Shown here: one piece after another, positions 16,932 to 26,074 of the stretch
Position numbering within the stretch: the stretch's first letter is position 1
Layout: each line of letters starts with the position of its first letter
Assembly (NCBI RefSeq): GCF_000970305.1
Contig: NZ_CP009517.1
Span: 3,038,001-3,102,000, forward strand
Reading direction: 5' to 3'
DNA from: Methanosarcina barkeri 3
GTDB lineage: Archaea; Halobacteriota; Methanosarcinia; Methanosarcinales; Methanosarcinaceae
DNA length: 64,000 nt
Position numbers and translations under genes: made by a program
The notes under the pieces: generated by a model
The model's database searches: none
What the model saw: only the letters and a program-made list of their open reading frames with translations
Told to the model about the DNA's origin: nothing

Positions 16932-18350
16932 ATGAAAATCGTAATGAAATTTGGAGGAACTTCCGTAGGTGACGGAAAAAAAATCCGTCATGTTGCCGAG
17001 CTTCTGAAGGGATACCGTGAAGAAGGCAATCAGATCGTGGTAGTAACCTCAGCGCTCGGTGGAGTAACCGATGAGCTTCTGGAAAATGCACTCCTTGCCT
17101 CGACAAAAGGCAAAGTTGCCCTTGTGAAAGAGTTTAAAACAGAAATTACAAACAAACATCATGAGGCCGTAAAGGAAGCCATTGATGATCCAACAGTCGC
17201 AACAGAAGTTATCCAGACTCTTGACCTCCGCATTGACGAGCTCGAAAAAGCCCTGATCGGAATTTGTTATCTTGGTGAGCTTACTCCAAGGTCAATTGAC
17301 TACATTTGCTCTTATGGAGAGCGCCTGGCTGCTCCTGTTGTGTCAGGAGCTATCCGTTCACTTGGAATCGACTCAACTGAGTTCACAGGTGGAGAAGCAG
17401 GGATTATAACATCATCGGATTATGGAAACGCCAGGCCTCTGGAGAAAACTTACGACCTTGTTAAAAAGAGACTTGAATGCAGGCTTGAGTCACAGGTTCT
17501 TGTAGTTACGGGATTTATCGGAGAAAATGAGGAGGGAATTATTACCACTCTTGGAAGGAGTGGGTCTGACTTCTCAGCTTCTATCCTGGGTGCAGCTTTG
17601 AAAGCCGATGAGATATGGCTCTGGAAAGAAGTAAACGGTATCATGACTACCGACCCGAGAATAGTGCCTGAGGCAAAAACTATCCCGCAAATCTCTTATG
17701 CCGAAGCCATGGAGCTCTCGTACTTCGGGGCAAACGTGTTGCACCCACGCACGATTGAGCCTGCTATGCGTGAACACATTCCTGTGCGTGTCAAGAATAC
17801 TTTTGAGCCAGAGTTACCTGGTACACTTGTAGTTGCGGAAAAGTTCCAGTGCAAGAATGTTGTAAAAGCCGTAAGCCTGATTAAAAATGTGGCTCTCATC
17901 AACATCTCAGGGGCTGAAATGGTAGGAGCCATTGGGACTGTAGCAAGGCTCTTCACAACGCTTGCAAAAGCAAGAGTTAATGTTATTATGATCAGCCAGG
18001 GCTCTTCCGAATCCAACATTTCATTTGTGATCAGTGAGTCACATGTGGAAACTGCATTAAAAGCCCTGCATGAAGAGTTCGACCACGAAATCGTAAAAGA
18101 AATAACTTCAGACAAAAATGTCTGCGTAGTTGCAGTAGTAGGTGCAGGTATGGCAGGAACTCCAGGCGTGGCAAAACGGGTCTTTGGAGCGCTTGGAAAC
18201 TCGATGATTAATATTATCATGATCAGCCAGGGCTCATCCCAGTACAATATCTCTTTCGTAGTGCGGGAAGATGACGCATTTGCTACAGTCAAAACCCTGC
18301 ATGATGAATTCGAACTATACAATGGAAACGGAATTAAAAAACAGCTATAA
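16932..18350 (+). CDS. Aspartate kinase
   Basis: The 472-aa enzyme phosphorylates aspartate, the first step to lysine, threonine and methionine. The N-terminal kinase domain begins KIVMKFGGTSVGDGKKI. TLGRSGSDFSASILGAAL and LWKEVNGIMTTDPRIVPEAK are the ATP and aspartate site blocks. Two ACT domains follow (about 320-390 and 400-470), each with a VIMISQGSSxxNISFVV motif, so feedback control by an end-product amino acid is likely. I start at ATG 16932 because the family begins there. ATG 16911 is possible, and neither has a strong ribosome site. purM follows after 22 bp. Confidence 0.93.
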   Translation: MKIVMKFGGTSVGDGKKIRHVAELLKGYREEGNQIVVVTSALGGVTDELLENALLASTKGKVALVKEFKTEITNKHHEAVKEAIDDPTVATEVIQTLDLRIDELEKALIGICYLGELTPRSIDYICSYGERLAAPVVSGAIRSLGIDSTEFTGGEAGIITSSDYGNARPLEKTYDLVKKRLECRLESQVLVVTGFIGENEEGIITTLGRSGSDFSASILGAALKADEIWLWKEVNGIMTTDPRIVPEAKTIPQISYAEAMELSYFGANVLHPRTIEPAMREHIPVRVKNTFEPELPGTLVVAEKFQCKNVVKAVSLIKNVALINISGAEMVGAIGTVARLFTTLAKARVNVIMISQGSSESNISFVISESHVETALKALHEEFDHEIVKEITSDKNVCVVAVVGAGMAGTPGVAKRVFGALGNSMINIIMISQGSSQYNISFVVREDDAFATVKTLHDEFELYNGNGIKKQL

Positions 18351-18372
18351 AACAAGCAGGGAGGGGCAAAAG

Positions 18373-19374
18373 ATGAGCGAAAAGCACTTAACATACGCAG
18401 ATTCAGGCGTAGATATCAAAAAAGAAGAAAAAACCGTCAAAACCCTTATTGAGAAACTCAGCTACGTTCGAAAAGGTATAGGAGCTCCCCTTACAGGAAT
18501 AGGCCATTATGCAGGGCTTCTGGACTTCGGAGAATATGCCCTTGCCCTGACAACGGACGGGGTAGGCTCAAAAGTTCTTATTGCAAACGAAATGCAGCGG
18601 TGGAACACCGTAGGCATAGACTGTATCGCAATGAATGTAAATGACCTTCTGGCCATAGGAGCCGAGCCTGTAGCCTTTGTAGATTATCTTGCCCTTGAAA
18701 AGCACGAAGAAGGCTTTGCTGCCCAGATCGGAGAAGGGCTGGTAAAGGGCGCGGAAATATCCAGAATGTCAATTGTCGGTGGAGAAACCGCAACCCTCCC
18801 TGAGATAATTAAGGGTTTTGACCTTGCAGGTACCTGCCTTGGAATTGTCAGAAAAGACCAGATTGTCGAGGGAGAAAAAGTAAGGGTAGGCGACGTGATT
18901 GTAGGTGTCCCAAGTACAGGCGTGCACAGTAACGGCTATACTCTTGTAAGGAAAATCATTGAGAAATCAAAATATTCTTATCACGATCCCTGTCCCTATG
19001 ACAGTTCAAAAACGATCGGAGACGATCTCCTAACTCCAACAAGAATTTATATTGAAATTCTTGATGTGCTAAAGGCATGTGAAGTGCATGGACTTGCCCA
19101 TATAACAGGTAGCGGACTTTTGAAACTTAGAAGAGTGACAAAACTCGGTTTTGACTTTTACGATCCCCTTGAACCTCAGGAAATCTTCAAGTTTTTGCAG
19201 AAAGAAGGGGGAGTCGAAGATCTTGAGATGTACAGAACCTTCAATATGGGTATGGGCTTTCTTGTTATCTTGCCGGAAAAAGACGCTGCAAAAGCTGCAG
19301 AAATTACCGGTGGAAAAATTGTAGGAAAGATAGTAGAAAGTGGCATCAGGGTAAAAGACCTGGTAATAGAGTAA
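18373..19374 (+). CDS. purM: Phosphoribosylformylglycinamidine cyclo-ligase PurM
   Basis: The 333-aa enzyme closes the imidazole ring of purines (AIR synthetase), using ATP. Recognised by YADSGVDIKKEEKTVK at the N-terminus, the LTTDGVGSKVLIANEM and MNVNDLLAIGAEPVAFVDYL blocks, SIVGGETATLPEI and GVHSNGYTLVR. The start ATG 18373 has GGAGGGG upstream. The open frame extends back into the aspartate kinase gene, but that part is spurious. It is cotranscribed with the aspartate kinase gene. Confidence 0.95.
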   Translation: MSEKHLTYADSGVDIKKEEKTVKTLIEKLSYVRKGIGAPLTGIGHYAGLLDFGEYALALTTDGVGSKVLIANEMQRWNTVGIDCIAMNVNDLLAIGAEPVAFVDYLALEKHEEGFAAQIGEGLVKGAEISRMSIVGGETATLPEIIKGFDLAGTCLGIVRKDQIVEGEKVRVGDVIVGVPSTGVHSNGYTLVRKIIEKSKYSYHDPCPYDSSKTIGDDLLTPTRIYIEILDVLKACEVHGLAHITGSGLLKLRRVTKLGFDFYDPLEPQEIFKFLQKEGGVEDLEMYRTFNMGMGFLVILPEKDAAKAAEITGGKIVGKIVESGIRVKDLVIE

Positions 19375-19410
19375 ACACACAAGATTTTATAAAAGAACTC
19401 ACAAAAGATT

Positions 19411-19482
19411 CTCTAAAAGGATCTGTAAAGAATTCTATAAAAGAATCTATAACGGGTTCTATGAAGGACTCTATGAAAGGTA
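19411..19482. repeat. Degenerate 12-nt tandem repeat, six units
   Basis: Units of the form CTaTaAAaGaaT follow each other in exact 12-nt register between purM and the convergent DUF1894-type gene. Neighbouring bases suggest two or more decayed units on the left. No hairpin or ORF is associated. Confidence 0.7.
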
Positions 19483-19640
19483 AGGATTTGACCTTAAAAA
19501 TCAATTTAGAGGGAGATTAAATTTTCTTCCCCTATGTTGAAAATCTTTTCTTTCGTTGTATTAAGATTTTCAGTGTTGAGATTCTCTCTTCCTTAACGTA
19601 GAGGTTTTTCCTTAACCTTTTCATACTAAGTTATCAGATT

Positions 19641-20024
19641 TTATTTCTTCCACATATCCCCATAGCTGGCCAAAGGTGCTCCGGAACGTTCAGGCGATTT
19701 ACTTTTTTTACTTTCCTTCACTGAAGTTGTTATCTTTCCTTTACCCGTCTCTCTAAGCCTATCAATCTCTTTTATGCTATCCTCATTATCTATGCTCAGG
19801 ACAAAGCTTCCATGGCACGGTTTTGTATAAGGAAAAATCAGAGCACTACCTTTTGCCCCCATCGCAATGGGTGGTATTCCTATTATATAATAATCTTTGA
19901 AGATTTTATATCCGGGAGATACGTAGTAAACTTCGTCCGAATTTTTCTCAATATACTCTCTGGCCTCCTTGAAGCTTGTCTTTTGCAGGTGGATTGTGTA
20001 CTTCATTTGCTCAATACAGCTCAT
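19641..20024 (-). CDS. DUF1894-type methanogen protein (127 aa)
   Basis: A small soluble protein. The conserved part is about 1-95, with YIEKNSDEVYYVSPGYKIF and FPYTKPCHGSFVLSI. The tail is Lys/Ser-rich. A clear paralogue lies at 21040-21342, and alignment fixes the shared core, including the N-terminal M-(S/A)-C and the TKPC-G motif with its cysteine. I recall this as a domain of unknown function in methanogens (DUF1894) found beside DUF1890, as here. It overlaps the upstream gene by four bases, so the two are translationally coupled. Function is unknown. Confidence 0.75.
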   Translation of the reverse strand: MSCIEQMKYTIHLQKTSFKEAREYIEKNSDEVYYVSPGYKIFKDYYIIGIPPIAMGAKGSALIFPYTKPCHGSFVLSIDNEDSIKEIDRLRETGKGKITTSVKESKKSKSPERSGAPLASYGDMWKK

Positions 20025-20479
20025 TTGACGATCTCCTCCATCACTTTATCCAGCTTGTTCTTAAGCCGAGTGGGATTATGAACATCTTTTGCGACTATTT
20101 TTACGCAGTCGAACTCGATAGCTTCTTCTAGAGCCTCAGCGTTCCTACCAAAAATTACAGAGTACATTTTAGCCTGAGAAATGGCGCTCATCGTTGCTGC
20201 AAAAGTCATTCCGGAGTCGTTATGCATAAAAGCAAAGCATATATCGAAATCTAATCTTTTTTCAATAACATCTTCCAGAGTTTTATCGAGATTAACCATT
20301 CTTTTTACATAATAACCGTCGAAATCAGAAACCTTTAAAAGTTTGATTACGGCATCATTCCCAGCAACAGTTACATCAAATCCTGATTTATTCAGCTTAT
20401 GGGAAAGATACAAGGCAATGCTGGTTTGGATTGGGACCTCGGGACATCCTAGCATGAGGAGCACTTTTACACCGGTCAT
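20021..20479 (-). CDS. DUF1890-type methanogen protein (152 aa)
   Basis: It has an alternating alpha/beta pattern: KVLLMLGCPEVPIQTSIALYL (strand, loop with Cys-Pro, helix), then FDVTVAGNDAVIKLLKV, FDICFAFMHNDSGMTFAATM and KMYSVIFGRNAEAL. This resembles a flavodoxin-like or Rossmann-type fold. I recall it as DUF1890, restricted to methanogens. It is the first gene of a two-gene minus-strand unit. The link with the DUF1894 partner suggests a joint role, which is not known to me. Confidence 0.72.
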   Translation of the reverse strand: MTGVKVLLMLGCPEVPIQTSIALYLSHKLNKSGFDVTVAGNDAVIKLLKVSDFDGYYVKRMVNLDKTLEDVIEKRLDFDICFAFMHNDSGMTFAATMSAISQAKMYSVIFGRNAEALEEAIEFDCVKIVAKDVHNPTRLKNKLDKVMEEIVK

Positions 20480-21039
20480 AATATTTCATCTCTTAGATGT
20501 TTTATCTATAAGAATTGGGCATAAGTACAAAATTCTGAACTTCAATTTTTACAATAAAATTTTATGGAAATTCTTGAAACCAGAAAATGTTTGAATCCAG
20601 AAGAATCCAAAATATTAGATTCAGAGTATCGACTTCAGAATATTGGACTCAAGGTGCCTTCTATGTGGCCAGGTTTCAATTTTTTAAGTATAACTTAATT
20701 ATTCTTATTTTGTCAATAATTATATATTAGTTATAGGTACCAGACTTAAAACTATTTAATTTTGAGGCCAAATTATTGTACCGAAGTTAAATATTTATCC
20801 AGTGCCTGTATACCAGACAAAGAGAACATGAGAATATAATAAATATCAGGATTAAATCAAATGATTATATAGAGCCTTCTGCTATTTTTTCAGAATGAAA
20901 TATATAATATATTATTTCCTCATATTTTAATTTATAAATTTAATTGGCAGTTGATTAAGAGGTTAACGGTTTTTAGACGGGATTGACAGTTATTCGAATA
21001 CTCTGGAGCTGATAAAAGAAAAATATGAAAGGTATGAAA
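20480..21039. other. 560-bp intergenic region without a gene
   Basis: AT-rich divergent spacer between the DUF1890/1894 pair and the second DUF1894 gene. Several AT-only words could be TATA boxes for either side. No ORF, tRNA or strong hairpin is seen. Confidence 0.5.
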
Positions 21040-21342
21040 ATGGCGTGCTTAAGAGAATACAGGTATGAGATTCTCCTGAAAAACGCAACTCTTAAGGAAT
21101 GCGAGGGTTATATAAAGGAATGTTCTGAAGAAGTATATCTAGTACCTGGTGGGTATAAAGTAAAAAGTATCCTCTTGCTTGGTACAACTGCTCCTGTAGG
21201 CTTTTCAGGGAGCGATATTGTATTTCAGCTCACAAAACCCTGTTTCGGTTTCTTTGTAATCAAACTGAAAAATGAGACAGAAGAAATAAAGAAACTAAAG
21301 GACCTGTACAAAAAAGACAAAAATGTAAAAAAGATTAAATGA
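21040..21342 (+). CDS. Second DUF1894-type protein (100 aa)
   Basis: A paralogue of 19641-20024. Both share the pattern M-(A/S)-C, then a YIKEC/YIEKN segment, EEVYLVPGGYKVKSILLLG and FQLTKPCFGFFVI. I choose ATG 21040, which has AAAGGT seven bases upstream and aligns with the paralogue's start. ATG 21025 is in frame. It lacks the Ser/Lys tail of the other copy and ends in a Lys-rich tail. It stands alone, divergent from its paralogue, without a DUF1890 partner of its own. Function is unknown. Confidence 0.72.
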   Translation: MACLREYRYEILLKNATLKECEGYIKECSEEVYLVPGGYKVKSILLLGTTAPVGFSGSDIVFQLTKPCFGFFVIKLKNETEEIKKLKDLYKKDKNVKKIK

Positions 21343-21434
21343 AGAATAAAAGTAATTATGCCTGTAGCTGTTTACTTTTCCCTAAAAATTTTCTTTCTGC
21401 TTATCTCCGATTTTTTGCTTTAATTCTTCTTTTT

Positions 21435-22001
21435 TCAGGCTTTTACCTTTTTTGTACATGCAACCCTGCACTCAAAGAATCCGGCTGAAGGGAGCTCATG
21501 TATTGTGGTTGCAACGACCATACCTTCTCCAATTTCTTTTACGACCATTATAGGTCTGCCCCTGTCATCAGTTAATACCACATCAGCGTCGGTTTCCGCG
21601 AAGTAACCGTCACATCCGACAGGAGGACAAATATTTTCTACAAGTTTCTGAGCTTCGTGCTTACCTACAGGCTGAGGCGTGCATGAGTTTTCTTCCATTA
21701 CATATTTCAGAGAAAAAGGAAGCCACTCATATTCGTATTGCGGAACAAGAGGACTGAAAACAAGAAGAGTCCCACCTTTTGTCACAAATTTTTCAAGGGA
21801 GCGTTGACCGTGTTTAAGTCCTACACCTGTTTTTGTATACTGTTTATTTGCAAAACCTGTCGGCAAAATCAGAACCTTGCAGGCAGGAAGATAAGGAGTA
21901 CCAAGGGACGTTGAGAGAGCACGAGTACATTCAAGCTCATATTCCACAAACAGTTTTTCAAAGAGAAGAGGGCAGTCCCAGAGCAAAATTACGTCACTCA
22001 T
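21435..22001 (-). CDS. Uncharacterised protein, glutamine-amidotransferase-like fold suspected (188 aa)
   Basis: A soluble alpha/beta protein. The block CKVLILPTGFANKQY, then LEKFVTKGGTLLVFSPL, resembles the strand-turn-strand of class I glutamine amidotransferase-like (ThuA-type) domains, where a loop presents a nucleophile. No clear catalytic Cys-His-Glu triad is seen. The C-terminal part has VVLTDDRGRPIMVVKEIGEGMVVATTIHELPSAGFFE, again typical of that fold. There are several cysteines (7 in all). The assignment is by pattern only; function is unknown. Confidence 0.65.
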   Translation of the reverse strand: MSDVILLWDCPLLFEKLFVEYELECTRALSTSLGTPYLPACKVLILPTGFANKQYTKTGVGLKHGQRSLEKFVTKGGTLLVFSPLVPQYEYEWLPFSLKYVMEENSCTPQPVGKHEAQKLVENICPPVGCDGYFAETDADVVLTDDRGRPIMVVKEIGEGMVVATTIHELPSAGFFECRVACTKKVKA

Positions 22002-22097
22002 AAAAAAGGATAGGAGAATCCCACATATGAATTTATCTATCTTACTGAATGTTAGAGAATAAAGAAAGTAGGGGTCAATGTCAGTGTTCGAGATTCA

Positions 22098-23192
22098 TTA
22101 TTCTGAACAAGTATTGGATGAAACAAGGTTTTTTCCAAACTCAAACAGAATCATATGAGGGCTAGTGGTGACTTTAAAAGAGTGGTTAATTGACTTGAAA
22201 ACATTAGAATAATATTTTGTAATAGACTCGCATACTTTTCTGTCAGAGTAATCGTGAATCAGTTTCACATATTCCCTGTTTTTTTCCGTGCAGATTTCTA
22301 TATCACTTCCTATTCTGTCCGTGAGATAAATTTCTTTAAAAATAATTATATGCTCAGCAAGAGTAAAAGCCACAGGGGGCTTGCCTGTAATCAACTCAAA
22401 ATTTCTTCTCAATTCAGCTATGGACGGAAGATCTCCTGAAACAAAAGCTTCGAAAGTCTTTCTTTGCATGCTAAGCCGCTGGTAATTCTGCTGCCTGTGG
22501 GTCTTGATAAGATTCTTCCAGAATTCCGGCTTTTTTTGAATTTCCTGGAAAGTACTTTCCATACAACCAAAATGTTCCTCAAACCCTTTAGGAACTTTTT
22601 GAAACTCAAGAAATTCGAACCTTTTGAAGTAGATTTTTGTTACGTTTGATTTGCAGAATAAACCCTGAACATCCAGCTTCATTTGTTTTGCCAGATAAAG
22701 AGCCAGGCTGTGAGCCATAACTTCCCTGAAGCAGGAATTTCCATTTAAGAGGGTAAGACTTGCAGTTTCCGGCTCTGGACCCTGACTGCACTCCGCATCA
22801 ACCTTAATTTTCCAGCCCATTTTTTCATTGAGCGAATTTATATAATTGACAAGCTCAGGGATTTCCTTAATTTTATAAGGGTTAATTATCTCATATATAG
22901 TTGATTCGTCAATCAGTAACCCGGAAGTGTTATTAATAAGCCATTCAAGTAGAGTATGATGAACAAGAAGGAATTCCTCGTTTTCAATCAACCCGTTACG
23001 AAACTCTGCATTTTGTGAGACATTACTTGAAGCTTTTTCTCCATTTTCATCAGTTCTTCCAGCTAGAGCGAGAGAGGCAGTTTCGATAGCATTCCTTATT
23101 GCCGCACTTAAGTTTCCATTATTTTTTTCCAGAAAGGGTTTTAATTTATCCACGTAACATTGATCAATAGAGATATTTTTTCGGACTATCAA
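22098..23192 (-). CDS. Putative regulator with ribbon-helix-helix-like N-terminus (364 aa)
   Basis: Residues 1-40 (IVRKNISIDQCYVDKLKPFL, then NGNLSAAIRNAIETA) have the strand-helix-helix pattern of RHH/CopG DNA-binding proteins. The remaining 300 residues are alpha/beta, contain SGLLIDESTIYEIINPYKI and a C-terminal helical part, and match no family I know. Such an N-terminus suggests a transcription regulator with a large sensor or partner domain. It stands alone in a minus-strand position with about 350 bp of upstream spacer. Confidence 0.6.
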   Translation of the reverse strand: MIVRKNISIDQCYVDKLKPFLEKNNGNLSAAIRNAIETASLALAGRTDENGEKASSNVSQNAEFRNGLIENEEFLLVHHTLLEWLINNTSGLLIDESTIYEIINPYKIKEIPELVNYINSLNEKMGWKIKVDAECSQGPEPETASLTLLNGNSCFREVMAHSLALYLAKQMKLDVQGLFCKSNVTKIYFKRFEFLEFQKVPKGFEEHFGCMESTFQEIQKKPEFWKNLIKTHRQQNYQRLSMQRKTFEAFVSGDLPSIAELRRNFELITGKPPVAFTLAEHIIIFKEIYLTDRIGSDIEICTEKNREYVKLIHDYSDRKVCESITKYYSNVFKSINHSFKVTTSPHMILFEFGKNLVSSNTCSE

Positions 23193-23547
23193 GCGGATTC
23201 CCTCTCTTGCCTTTTTGAGACTGTAAGCAGCTCAAAGTTCTTGATATATGCATATTTCCATTTTCGTAAACCCAATAATAGATTGTCGCTTCTACTTCTT
23301 AATATTTTTGCTAGAATGAAGAATGAAAAAATCAATGAGAAAACAAATAAAATGTAACAGTTAGTTGAAAAAAACAATTTCATTCGAAGGAAAAGTCAAA
23401 ATAAAGAGAAAAAGAATTAAAACCGAGATATCGGGATAATTAACTAAAAATATATAATATGTAATAAATTAAAAGATATAGAAGTACATTCCCGAAAAAT
23501 CCAGATAACCGGAACGGCTTTAAGGTCTGCATATATTACGTACTTCT
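23193..23547. other. 355-bp divergent spacer
   Basis: AT-rich and without genes. It should hold promoters for the RHH-like gene (minus) and the PUA gene (plus). A TATATAATATG word near 23450 lies about 100 bp before the PUA gene. Confidence 0.4.
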
Positions 23548-24030
23548 ATGAATTATGACACCGAAAGACTTGCCAGAGTCCGCATGATAGCAGACTACCA
23601 GTTTGGGAAAGGCATTGGAAAAGAGCTTTTTCCTGAAGGCTCAACATTCCAGTTATCCAGAACAAAAAGAGTACGCCAAGTCTTAAACTCTGGAAAGCGT
23701 ATAGCTACAGCAAGAGCAAAGGATGGTTTTTTTACCCTCAGTATTGAAGGAGCTTCCATCGTTCACAAGCTTTTACCAGAAAAGAAGCTCAGAGTCATTG
23801 TCTCAGAAGAAGCTGCTCCTTTTGTAGAGAAAGGTAAAACTGCTTTTATAAAACATGTAGTTGAAATTGATCCAGAACTGAGGGCCGGAGAAGAAGTACT
23901 GGTGACAGATGAAACTGACAGACTGCTCGCAACAGGACAACTGCTTCTATCTCCTGCAGAGATCCTGGCTTTTAACAGTGGAGCAGCCGTGGATATAAGA
24001 GTAGGAGTAGCTTCAAAAAAAGAAAAGTGA
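23548..24030 (+). CDS. PUA-domain RNA-binding protein (160 aa)
   Basis: The C-terminal half (about 75-150) is a PUA domain: KKLRVIVSEEAAPFVEKGKT, then AFIKHVVEIDPELRAGEEVLVTDE and LLATGQLLLSPAEI. The N-terminal part (RLARVRMIADYQFGKGIGKELFPEG) matches the small domain that precedes PUA in archaeal tRNA-guanine transglycosylase (ArcTGT) and related proteins. There is no catalytic TIM barrel, so it is a stand-alone RNA-binding module. A role in tRNA or rRNA modification is likely, but the target is unknown. Confidence 0.85.
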   Translation: MNYDTERLARVRMIADYQFGKGIGKELFPEGSTFQLSRTKRVRQVLNSGKRIATARAKDGFFTLSIEGASIVHKLLPEKKLRVIVSEEAAPFVEKGKTAFIKHVVEIDPELRAGEEVLVTDETDRLLATGQLLLSPAEILAFNSGAAVDIRVGVASKKEK

Positions 24031-24354
24031 ACCTAGAAAAAGAAAAATAAATCTAGAAAAAGAAAAGTGAACCTAGAAATTCTTAAAACTTATGGAGATA
24101 AAAAGAGACATCGAAAAAGAGAAAGCATGTTAAATTTCAATAATAGATACCCCAATTTTTAAAATTTTACACAAATTAACATATAGTTAAATATGATATA
24201 AAACGCTACTTATATTGCTCAAATATTCTTATAGTGAAAGATAAAATGAATAAGAATATATTATAGATAGTAATTTTTGAATGAAAGATCAAAAATAAAA
24301 GATCAAAAAATAAAGTTTTAAGAAATAGAGCCAAAAATAGCAGTTTCCCGGAGA
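24031..24354. other. Spacer with a 20-nt imperfect repeat
   Basis: After the PUA gene the sequence ACCTAGAAAAAGAAAAaTaA repeats about 2.5 times (24031-24082), including the end of the coding region. The remainder is A-rich without ORFs. Confidence 0.5.
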
Positions 24355-25518
24355 GTGAGCAATATTTCAGAGTCAGAAGAGATTCTAAAATACTTCCTGG
24401 TTCCAGATAACACCAGAATTGAAGCAAACATAATTACAGTTGAGGGAGACGTTATTGTCGGCAATCACTCTAGTATTGAATACAGTCTGATAGGCGATAC
24501 TGTTATAATGGGAGAAGGGGTGGCCGTCTCAGGGGATATTGAAGCAAGTAATGATATCAGGATTGACATGTGGTCAAAACTGGGGAACAGAGTAGAGGTT
24601 GGAGGAAACGCCTACCTGGGAGAATTTGTAACCATTGACGGGAAACTGCTTGTACAGGGAGACCTGGACGTAGGAAAAGAAGTTAAAATCAGGGGAGGAT
24701 TCGAAGCCAAGGGATGGATAGTAGTAAGGAATCCGATCCCTGTAATAATTTTTTTATTTCTTTACATAAAGGAAATGATGCGCCTCGGGAAAGGCGAGGA
24801 AATTGAAAAAGCCGTAGAAGAACTTTTTGATGATTCTGAGGACATACAGAGCTTTGAAGGAAAAGAACCCGCTGAAAAAGTGCTGATCATACCAGCCGGC
24901 TCAAAGCTTTCCCATGACACTATTGAGGTTGATGGTGAAACCGTTATAGGAAACAACTGCCTGTTAACAGGAAATATTAGGGCGCAGGCTGTCACTACAG
25001 GTGAAAAACTGACTCTAAAGGGAAGCATTTACTCAGAAGACAAAATCTTCATTGGGGAAAATAACACTGTCTATGGCAATCTCTATTCAAAAGGAGATGT
25101 ACAGATTGGCAGGAACAGTCGAGTTTTCGGAGGAATAAAATCCAACTCGGTCTTACTGCTTGAAAACGCGAGAGTAGATGGTACAATAAAAGCCCCTTCA
25201 GGAGTATCGTTCTTAAGAGACGCTGCAGAAATGCCTGTTCTCGCAGAGGTCAATGCTTTAGGGAAATTAATTATGAGCGAAACTCATGAGTTGCCCGAAA
25301 ATGAACCAAAGGATGAAACCAGGAATGGGCCTCAGGGTGAAACCGTAAAACCTCTGAATTTGATAGAAATTGGTTTACCTCTCGATCTGAATGCCAAAGT
25401 CAGGAATATTTTTGTGCCTGGTAGAAAAAGAAGAACTGCCAGAACACGGGCCTTAGAAAGAACCACACGCTTCACAGGAGCCAGGACTTACAGAAAAGAA
25501 CAGAAGTCCGGAGAGTAA
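24355..25518 (+). CDS. Bactofilin-like polymer-forming protein (387 aa)
   Basis: The protein has two blocks of short beta-helix repeats, about 15-125 and 165-305, of the type GDVIVGNHSSIEYSLIGDTVIMGEG and VYGNLYSKGDVQIGRNSRVFGGI. These are typical of bactofilin / polymer-forming cytoskeletal domains. The blocks are joined by a segment with a hydrophobic stretch (VIIFLFLYIKEMM) that may touch the membrane and an acidic linker. The C-terminal 70 residues are polar and end in a basic, Arg-rich tail. The start is GTG 24355 with GGAGA directly before it. It probably forms filaments or a surface-associated scaffold; function in archaea is unknown. Confidence 0.75.
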   Translation: MSNISESEEILKYFLVPDNTRIEANIITVEGDVIVGNHSSIEYSLIGDTVIMGEGVAVSGDIEASNDIRIDMWSKLGNRVEVGGNAYLGEFVTIDGKLLVQGDLDVGKEVKIRGGFEAKGWIVVRNPIPVIIFLFLYIKEMMRLGKGEEIEKAVEELFDDSEDIQSFEGKEPAEKVLIIPAGSKLSHDTIEVDGETVIGNNCLLTGNIRAQAVTTGEKLTLKGSIYSEDKIFIGENNTVYGNLYSKGDVQIGRNSRVFGGIKSNSVLLLENARVDGTIKAPSGVSFLRDAAEMPVLAEVNALGKLIMSETHELPENEPKDETRNGPQGETVKPLNLIEIGLPLDLNAKVRNIFVPGRKRRTARTRALERTTRFTGARTYRKEQKSGE

Positions 25519-25886
25519 TTTGAGAGTAATTACTCCGGCTTGAGTCCTTTTGCATGCCTTTGATACCCAAAAAAAACCAAAATTTGCCGACTCCTGTTCT
25601 GAATTTTAGTCCAGGATATAGCAAACCTTATCCATAAGTTAACTAATGCTTCATGGAGAAAGAATTGAAGAAAAAAATTTCTTTTTTTGAGAAGGATCAG
25701 TAACATTCATAGGGATCAAGGAGCTATCTAAGTTTTGGAGATAGCAGAACAGAACTCGACTCTGATAATTAACTGTAAACTTTTTGAAATCTCAAAGAAA
25801 AATGCACTCAAAAATCTTAATATCTTAATAATACATTCATTTTGAGTTATTCAGTCTCCAAATTTAGATATGACTCAAAAATATTA

Positions 25887-26014
25887 TAAATTAAATTCAA
25901 AATACCTGGAATTAAACTCAAATTACCGGGAATTAAATTCAAAATACCTGGAATTAAATTCAAAATACCTGGAATTAAATTCAAAATACTTGGAATTAAA
26001 TTTGAAATACTCCA
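25887..26014. repeat. 21-nt tandem repeat, about six units
   Basis: The unit GGAATTAAATTCAAAATACCT runs in exact 21-nt register with few changes, ending about 60 bp before the aminotransferase gene. Because 21 is a multiple of three, the minus strand reads NLIPGIL repeats in a 75-codon frame. I regard that as a by-product. The rest of 25519-26074 has no gene. Confidence 0.85.
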
Positions 26015-26074
26015 GACTTTACTCGTTGAACTTTCCGACCAGTTAAAAGGAACAAGTTTCATGAAGGGATCCAA

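Noticed and set aside
25847-26074. Minus-strand 75-codon frame with NLIPGIL repeats
   Set aside because: It is created by the 21-nt tandem repeat, whose unit length is divisible by three. No ribosome site and no balanced composition.
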